Source: Helianthus annuus (Eukaryota > Streptophyta > Magnoliopsida > Asterales > Asteraceae). From it: DNA of 64,000 bases. Made by a program: the position numbers and the translations under genes. The stretch lies in the NCBI RefSeq assembly GCF_002127325.2, contig NC_035444.2:32628904-32692903 (forward strand), written 5' to 3'. The notes below the pieces were generated by a model. That model was not told the DNA's origin, made no database searches, and saw only the letters and a list, made by a program, of their open reading frames with translations. This document shows positions 57,086-64,000 of the stretch, piece by piece; position 1 is the stretch's first letter, and every line of letters starts with the position of its first letter.

Positions 57086-58409
57086 ATTATTATTCTATTA
57101 TAAAACAGATTTGATATTATTATTAAAACAGATTTATTTATATATTTATTAATTAAAACAGATTATTTATATAATTATTAAATAACAGATTTATTTATAA
57201 AAACAGAATTATTTATTTTTTATCAGAATTATTATTCGGAATTTAATATATTATTTCAATCAGAAATTATTATTTTATAAATATCAGAATTATTACTTTA
57301 TATAAAATCAGAATTATTATTACAACAGAATTTTTATTATTATTAATTGAATATGAATTATTATTCAGATTTACTACCTTATTTAAAATCAAAATTTTTA
57401 TTTTAAATATATTAGAAATTAATAATCAATATAATCTAGAATTTTAGAAATATTATTTATTATTCATGAATTGTTATTTATTTCATTTAATTACCAAATA
57501 TTAAAAATGGAACATATGAATATTATTTTAAACATGTTTATATTATTTTTTTATAAATGCCTTGATTATTTAAATAATCTCTAAGTTCCCAATATTAATC
57601 AAATCTCAAAATTAATAGGGTAATTCTCTTGTGCACGCTCTCTTTGGGAAAAATCTTTGATTCATATTCTCTTTCCAAGAAATACGCAACGCACTCCAAG
57701 GTGAGTATACATGACCCATTTTCTATTTTTCACTTTTGGGTGCAATATGTATTCTATATCAAACAGCACAATCACATTAAGCATTTTATGCACACTCTAT
57801 CCTTACTCTATGTGATACATTTTAATCATGTTAGACATGTTATGCTACTGTAAACACCTAATGACTATGTGTTCATTAACTTCGTACAAGCCTCCCCTAA
57901 CAATGGTAGCGCTATAGGTTGAGAAACGCCCCTCCTGTTCTATGAGCAGGTATTGTTAGGTTTAAACTATGTCAAACATACTCAAACTCGTTTGGGTACA
58001 CTTTAATTGCGTTAAACTTTGGTTTGGACACATAGAGTAACATCGTTTCGAGTATATACTGTTAACATGATATTGTATTTCACATTTGGATATGAGCAAC
58101 ATTTTAAACACGTACTATGCTATGTATGAAAACTTGTATACTCGCCAACATGCTTTTGTTGATTTTATTTTAATACATATTGCAGGTTGAATGATCAAGA
58201 AAACAAGAATCAAGCTAGGATGGACATTAGAAACCCACTTAGCATTTTTGATTATTATCGAATGTTATGTTTAATTTATTTGGAACTATGTACCCTACTT
58301 TAGAATTTAATAAAACGATTTAATTCATATTGTCACATTTAGTGTTATGTTGTTTTGAGCAATTTGTTCGTCTCATCCCGATGTTTCCGCCATCGGTTGG
58401 GGTGTGACA
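55762..58409 (+). repeat. TE-H LTR copy 2 (2648 bp)
   Basis: Near-identical to copy 1. Length differences lie in AAAT and ATT microsatellites plus a 2-bp difference near 56880 (ctcacactcacc against ctcactcacc). Confidence 0.93.
56332..56430 (-). other. tRNA-derived Pol III cassette relic, copy 2
   Basis: Same as copy 1: A box-like 56414-56404, B box 56371-56361, T8 run 56339-56332 on the minus strand. Confidence 0.6.
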
Positions 58410-59603
58410 GATTGGTATCAGAGCCATAACTATAGGGAATTAGGTAGGATTGCTATACTTTCCCTAGTCTATAATAGGAGTACTCTGATACCAGATTGGT
58501 ATCAGAGCCATAACTATAGGGAATTAGGAATGTCTTGCCTAGTCTATAGTTTAGGAGCTTTCTCACTATGTGTTGCTTAAAACAACTTCCCTTCTATCTT
58601 CTTTGCTTCCCTCTACTTTCTCTTGGACTTTTAATATACATGCCTTTCCTAAGGCTAACACAATACACACTTGGAGGCTTTGAAGACACTCTTACAACAC
58701 AATCGAAATGATTCATCAAGATAGGGGTGATTCCCACACTTGGTGATGATTTTCACTCAGCTATACTTTGATTTTTGCACGAAATCTACCCTCAAGTTAG
58801 GAGTGATATCCAAACCTTGTTGGGAGTTTTCCATTTCATACTCTAGTGGACCCTTATCTTATGATAAGTACCAACCACATTAGGGTACGATGTTATCAAG
58901 TTAGAGGTGATACTCGCATCTTGTTTAACTAGTCCCACTCCTCGATTTTCGCTCTCGCCAAAGTCTCGATTTCCCAATCGATTAAGAACGTGTAGTAACT
59001 GGAAGGGTTAGGTACCGGTAGTCGGGACGTCCTGTCTAGGTTTGGCATTCGTATAAATCCATTAAGGACCCGTTGCCTACCTGGGGACCATCGATGAGAG
59101 TACTAATACCTATTAGGCCAAAGCACGTTTCCTTAATTCGAGAAGGTCTTCGATTCACTTTGGAAGTGTCATATGTTACGTTCCGTGACAATCCATATTT
59201 TACGTTAAATCTCTTTTTATGTTATCTCAATTATTATGTGTTTTACGTTTGAGCGTTTCATTCATTTCTAGCTAGAAAGTCACAATTTACACTATTGTCG
59301 TAACCTAAAACAATTAATGATACTCTCTCGTGAACAAATTAAATTTATTATGCTTTCATTATACATGTTATCCTATGTGAAAAATTTCATGTCATTTTAT
59401 TCATGTTATACTATGTGAAATTCTATGTGAAACAAGGTGCTACATGGTGCATTCATGAAAACAAGTTTTTCCTAAACAAACATTATGATCAAGGTCTCAT
59501 CTATTTTCGTAAAAAAAAATAAATAAATAAATAAAAATTTACCTTTTCTAAAGTCTTTTTATCTGAGATTTCGAGGACGAAATCTCCTAAAGTAGGGGAG
59601 ACT
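58410..59603 (+). other. TE-H interior, copy 2
   Basis: 1194 bp, near-identical to interior 1, non-coding, with primer site, hairpin and polypurine tract all present. Confidence 0.88.
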
Positions 59604-60898
59604 GTAACGCCTCGTACTTTTGATCTTTCTATTTATAGCATGGTATCTTGTACTTTCCAATTTAGTCATTTGTACTCTCGTTTATTCCCAATTTCACTTC
59701 GAGACTTGAATCGTAATGAAAAAGTGCATTATTTCGATCATATGCTTGTTTTAATACTAAGTTATGTTATTACACGTTGAAACACGTTGAAACTATGTTA
59801 AGCACGTAAAAACAGTGAAATTCCATCTAAATCTCAGCTCTTAAATTCATCGTTGCCAAGAGATTACCCTAAACCGTACGAAAATTGGGAATTCGTACGT
59901 TAATTCGGTTGAAATATCAAAATCTGGGCTAAAATGATTTTATACTATTTTATTAGTATATTAAATAAATAAATTAATAATTAAAATTAAATAAATAAAT
60001 AAATAAATAAATATTAAAAAATAAATTTTTATTGAGTTTTAAACATTTTCGTTAGTTGAGCTAACCCCGTTAGTGAAAACCTGGTTAAATGAGCCTAACT
60101 AGGTTAGTTTTATTAAGGGCAGCACTAACTGAGTTAGAAAACTCAGTTAGTTCAGTTAAGTCACAAAGAATCAAAAAAAATGGGCTTTATTGCGCGTAAC
60201 AGGGATCGAACCGGAGACCTTGATGTTAACAAACGACACACAAACCACTCGGCCGGGAATGCCACATCCAAACAAACAAGGAATCAATTATCTCTTATGC
60301 ACTAACTACGTTACACCAAATTCAAACAATTACCGCCAAACTGCAAACGTGAATCCAGTCAATTTCCTTTCCTTTTTCCGGTCACCTAACTTCCGGTTTA
60401 CCAAGAATACGCGTTTCCTTCCATTTTTTTTCCGGTAATCAGTTTACCTTCCAAATATAAAACGCGGTTCCGGTAATCAAGCCTTGTCTAATTTCCGGTT
60501 ACCTTTTTAAACCATTCTTTCCATGATCCGACCGATATCAACATCACCTATAAATACCCGCTCCCTCACCACCGAAAACCACCACCACTTAGTCTTTCAT
60601 CACCTCCACCGAACTCTCACACCTTTCTGAAACCGCCGCCGCCGGAGAAGACGATCGGAGGTCGTCGGGAACCTCGACACCTCTTCCGTCTCGGACACCT
60701 TCCACCACGGAAACGACTCACACTCACCGCAGCCGGAACCCACAAGCCACCACCTCCGACCACTGTTTCACCGGAGAACCACCGCGCCTTCACCTTCGCC
60801 GCCGGTAGGATACTTCTCCGATCGTTTTTCTTTTCTCGTTGTTACTGTTACGGCATATTATTATTATTACTATAGTATTATTATTATACTATTATTAA

Positions 60899-60935
<37 letters not shown>

Positions 60936-62259
60936 ATTATTATTCTATTATAAAACAGATTTGATATTATTATTAAAACAGATTTATTTATATATTTATT
61001 AATTAAAACAGATTATTTATATAATTATTAAATAACAGATTTATTTATAAAAACAGAATTATTTATTTTTTATCAGAATTATTATTCGGAATTTAATATA
61101 TTATTTCAATCAGAAATTATTATTTTATAAATATCAGAATTATTACTTTATATAAAATCAGAATTATTATTACAACAGAATTTTTATTATTATTAATTGA
61201 ATATGAATTATTATTCAGATTTACTACCTTATTTAAAATCAAAATTTTTATTTTAAATATATTAGAAATTAATAATCAATATAATCTAGAATTTTAGAAA
61301 TATTATTTATTATTCATGAATTGTTATTTATTTCATTTAATTACCAAATATTAAAAATGGAACATATGAATATTATTTTAAACATGTTTATATTATTTTT
61401 TTATAAATGCCTTGATTATTTAAATAATCTCTAAGTTCCCAATATTAATCAAATCTCAAAATTAATAGGGTAATTCTCTTGTGCACGCTCTCTTTGGGAA
61501 AAATCTTTGATTCATATTCTCTTTCCAAGAAATACGCAACGCACTCCAAGGTGAGTATACATGACCCATTTTCTATTTTTCACTTTTGGGTGCAATATGT
61601 ATTCTATATCAAACAGCACAATCACATTAAACATTTTATGCACACTCTATCCTTACTCTATGTGATACATTTTAATCATGTTAGACATGTTATGCTACTG
61701 TAAACACCTAATGACTATGTGTTCATTAACTTCGTACAAGCCTCCCCTAACAATGGTAGCGCTATAGGTTGAGAAACGCCCCTCCTGTTCTATGAGCAGG
61801 TATTGTTAGGTTTAAACTATGTCAAACATACTCAAACTCGTTTGGGTACACTTTAATTGCGTTAAACTTTGGTTTGGACACATAGAGTAACATCGTTTCG
61901 AGTATATACTGTTAACATGATATTGTATTTCACATTTGGATATGAGCAACATTTTAAACACGTACTATGCTATGTATGAAAACTTGTATACTCGCCAACA
62001 TGCTTTTGTTGATTTTATTTTAATACATATTGCAGGTTGAATGATCAAGAAAACAAGAATCAAGCTAGGATGGACATTAGAAACCCACTTAGCATTTTTG
62101 ATTATTATCGAATGTTATGTTTAATTTATTTGGAACTATGTACCCTACTTTAGAATTTAATAAAACGATTTAATTCATATTGTCACATTTAGTGTTATGT
62201 TGTTTTGAGCAATTTGTTCGTCTCATCCCGATGTTTCCGCCATCGGTTGGGGTGTGACA
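59604..62259 (+). repeat. TE-H LTR copy 3 (2656 bp)
   Basis: Near-identical to copies 1 and 2, with the longest ATT run. It shares ctcacactcacc with copy 2, which groups copies 2 and 3. Confidence 0.93.
60173..60271 (-). other. tRNA-derived Pol III cassette relic, copy 3
   Basis: Same arrangement: A box-like 60255-60245, B box 60212-60202, T8 run 60180-60173 on the minus strand. Confidence 0.6.
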
Positions 62260-62917
62260 GATTGGTATCAGAGCCATAACTATAGGGAATTAGGTAGGAT
62301 TGCTATACTTTCCCTAGTCTATAATAGGAGTACTCTGATACCAGATTGGTATCAGAGCCATAACTATAGGGAATTAGGAATGTCTTGCCTAGTCTATAGT
62401 TTAGGAGCTTTCTCACTATGTGTTGCTTAAAACAACTTCCCTTCTATCTTCTTTGCTTCCCTCTACTTTCTCTTGGACTTTTAATATACATGCCTTTCCT
62501 AAGGCTAACACAATACACACTTGGAGGCTTTGAAGACACTCTTACAACACAATCGAAATGATTCATCAAGATAGGGGTGATTCCCACACTTGGTGATGAT
62601 TTTCACTCAGCTATACTTTGATTTTTGCACGAAATCTACCCTCAAGTTAGGAGTGATATCCAAACCTTGTTGGGAGTTTTCCATTTCATACTCTAGTGGA
62701 CCCTTATCTTATGATAAGTACCAACCACATTAGGGTACGATGTTATCAAGTTAGAGGTGATACTCGCATCTTGTTTAACTAGTCCCACTCCTCGATTTTC
62801 GCTCTCGCCAAAGTCTCGATTTCCCAATCGATTAAGAACGTGTAGTAACTGGAAGGGTTAGGTACCGGTAGTCGGGACGTCCTGTCTAGGTTTGGCATTC
62901 GTATAAATCCATTAAGG
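62260..62917 (+). other. TE-H interior, copy 3, truncated
   Basis: Follows interior 2 exactly until ATTAAGG (62911-62917), where it jumps to TE-G sequence. The missing 3' portion is about 535 bp and includes the polypurine tract; no right-hand terminal LTR follows. Confidence 0.88.
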
Positions 62918-63030
62918 TTACAAGGAATCGGTGGGTCTATATAGTGGGGCATTCGAGGGAGAAATAGTGCTTATTTTTACTTTCGCCCCTCTTAAGGTTA
63001 CAAGGAATCGGTGGGTCTATATAGTGGGGC
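62912..63030. repeat. Direct repeat of 39 bp at the TE-H/TE-G junction
   Basis: TTAAGGTTACAAGGAATCGG and the next 19 bases occur at 62912-62950 and again at 62992-63030, 80 bp apart. The first copy starts inside the TE-H sequence shared with its own interior (TTAAGG), so six bases of microhomology mark the breakpoint. Confidence 0.85.
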
Positions 63031-63155
63031 CTATAAGTGAGGAAAAAACATTTTAATTCCTCATGTTCGCCTCCACATATTCGACACCACAAACCATAAG
63101 AGTGCCGAAAGTAAAAAGAATTACTATCACTCATGTTTGTGTCAGAAATTACCAA
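62937..63155 (-). pseudogene. TE-G ORF fragment with a Cys-His knuckle
   Basis: Open minus-strand frame that runs into the junction duplication. It holds LWCRICGGEHEELKC, a CX2CX3HX4C array one residue shorter than the classical gag knuckle CX2CX4HX4C. There is no convincing start codon (first ATG about 63134). It is probably part of an ORF whose other piece is at 51594-51935, split by TE-H. Gag kinship is a guess. Confidence 0.4.
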
Positions 63156-63189
63156 CCGCCGGGATCTAACGGTTCTGTTTTCAGCAACT

Positions 63190-63325
63190 GAATCTTGGGC
63201 ACGGGGGCGTGTTGAGTGGACACGGCCCCGTGTTCAGCCTACTGTCTGACTTAAAACAGGATTGCCAGTTCCAATGATTGAGCACGGGGCGTGTTCAGCG
63301 GGCACGGCCCCGTGTTGAGCTCTGC
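63190..63325. repeat. CACGGCCCCGTG dyad pairs in the TE-G leader
   Basis: CACGGGGGCGTG near 63199 and CACGGCCCCGTG near 63221; CACGGGGCGTG near 63284 and CACGGCCCCGTG near 63304. This is the same paired arrangement as elsewhere in TE-G. Confidence 0.88.
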
Positions 63326-63419
63326 AGAAGCTAAAAAACTAAGAAAAAATCCTAAAAAATTAAAGAAAAATAAAAATATGATTAGGCCGTTGATTCCTAA
63401 CTTTCTTAAAATCCTTGTG

Positions 63420-63437
63420 TCCCCGGCAGCGGCGCCA
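63420..63437 (-). promoter_or_regulatory. Primer-binding site, tRNA-Asp type (TE-G)
   Basis: Minus strand TGGCGCCGCTGCCGGGGA, 6 bases inside the 5' LTR. It fits the 3' end of plant tRNA-Asp as used by Athila-like elements, with one probable mismatch. Confidence 0.8.
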
Positions 63438-63443
63438 AAAACT

Positions 63444-64000
63444 TGATGCGTGTGTAGTGTAATATATTTTTATATATATATATTTAAGCCCTTTTTACAC
63501 TTTTAGCCAAGTTTTAAATTTATAAAACACGATATTCACTAACACTAAACACACATATGGGCAAGTGCACCCATCGTGGACGTAGTATAGTGTTGGTAAG
63601 ATACCGAGGTCGTCCAAGGACACAAGAGCTTTTAGTACCGGTTTATCCTCAACGTCTAATCAAATCAAAAAGGTTAGAAAAATGTTTTAAACTAAGAAAA
63701 GTAAAAACTAACTAAATGCTGAAAATAAAAATAAAATAAAAACAGATAGACAAGATGAATCACTTGGATCCGACACGTGTATTAGTATAACCTTTGATTA
63801 TTTTCGCACTTTTGCACTTGTTTAAGAGATTATCTTAGTTATTGTAGTAGGCCCCTCTTTTGAAGGCGACGTTACCCTCAACCCAGTAGTTTGAGTCAGC
63901 AAGGATACAATCCTAAAGGGTCGGATTATTGAAAGATAATGAATTAAGTTATTAATGCAAATTGTGGTAGGCCCCGCTTTTGGCGGTGACGTTACCCTCG
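63444..64000 (-). repeat. 5' LTR of TE-G, partial
   Basis: 557 bp matching 46944-47500 of the 3' LTR almost exactly; cut by the window edge. Confidence 0.9.

Larger units (their letters stand above)
51936..62917 (+). mobile_element. TE-H: tandem LTR array of a pol-less gypsy element
   Basis: Plus-strand array LTR-interior-LTR-interior-LTR-partial interior: LTRs 51936-54568, 55762-58409, 59604-62259; interiors 54569-55761, 58410-59603 and 62260-62917 (truncated). Interiors are about 1.19 kb, start with an initiator-Met primer site and end with a polypurine tract, but encode nothing. The LTR end (CGCCATCGGTTGGGGTGTGACA), the leader text ATAACTATAGGGAATTAGG and the tract context resemble TE-D, so TE-H is probably a deletion derivative of that family. 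Repeats of 3826 and 3842 bp are nearly identical, as expected from unequal recombination between LTRs. The right end is lost at 62917. Confidence 0.93.
46944..64000 (-). mobile_element. TE-G: tRNA-Asp-primed, pol-less LTR element (Athila/Tat-like)
   Basis: Minus-strand element: 3' LTR 48636-46944, polypurine tract 48651-48640, interior 48652-63419, primer site 63437-63420, and a 5' LTR starting at 63444 that runs off the window. The primer site and the AAGTGTGGGGGT tract are typical of Athila/Tat-type plant gypsy elements (inference from those signals). No protease, RT or integrase is present: apart from the TE-H array, the interior holds about 3.8 kb with only short ORFs. It therefore looks non-autonomous. 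It interrupts the integrase of TE-E. The two LTR parts are nearly identical, so the insertion is young. Confidence 0.88.

Overview
The window is nuclear DNA of a flowering plant. Two split or plastid-targeted host genes sit in a sea of nested LTR retrotransposons, and spliced introns, plastid transit peptides and plant tRNA-primed retroelements are all visible. A eudicot, possibly Asteraceae (clusters of the CACGGCCCCGTG dyad look familiar from that family), is my guess; no species can be named from the sequence alone. There is no prokaryote-like operon, CRISPR array or defence system.

Layout. (1) 1-12775 is a nest of three elements: TE-A (Ty3/gypsy, minus strand, cut by the window edge, 5' LTR 1493-3372) sits inside the gag of TE-B (Ty3/gypsy, plus, decayed pol 3373-7618, 3' LTR 7655-11249), which sits inside TE-C (Ty1/copia RT remnant, minus, 11250-12775). 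(2) 12776-19300 is a small gene island: a plastid ribose-5-phosphate isomerase gene (plus, 13147-14009) and, tail to tail with it, a seven-exon anthranilate synthase beta-subunit gene (minus, 16782-14786) with a fold-back MITE in its first intron. (3) 19300-19804 is a low-complexity GGT-rich tract. (4) 19805 to the end is a second nest: TE-D (decayed gypsy, minus) has its 5' LTR split at 29438 by TE-E (gypsy, plus); TE-E is split inside reverse transcriptase by TE-F (31663-45518, minus) and again inside integrase by TE-G (46944 to beyond the window, minus). TE-G carries in its interior a tandem LTR array, TE-H (51936-62917).

TE-F is the one apparently intact element: two 3373-bp LTRs with only a handful of differences, a perfect TTATA target duplication, an initiator-Met primer site, a polypurine tract, an uninterrupted 1527-residue Gag-Pol ending in a chromodomain-like module (Del/Tekay-type chromovirus by inference), and an extra 397-codon ORF upstream of gag. 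A homologue of that extra ORF is present in TE-A, so it belongs to the family. TE-G has a tRNA-Asp-type primer site and an Athila/Tat-like polypurine tract but no recognisable pol, so it looks non-autonomous. TE-H is a pol-less relative of TE-D, present as LTR-interior-LTR-interior-LTR-partial interior.

The most unusual signals are: the conserved extra ORF with a SUMO-interaction-like motif; a tRNA-derived A box/B box/T8 cassette antisense in every TE-H LTR; a perfect hairpin around a duplicated primer-binding site in TE-H; GC-rich dyads or short repeats placed just upstream of the LTR TATA box in several unrelated families; and a frame break in the transit-peptide region of the isomerase gene.
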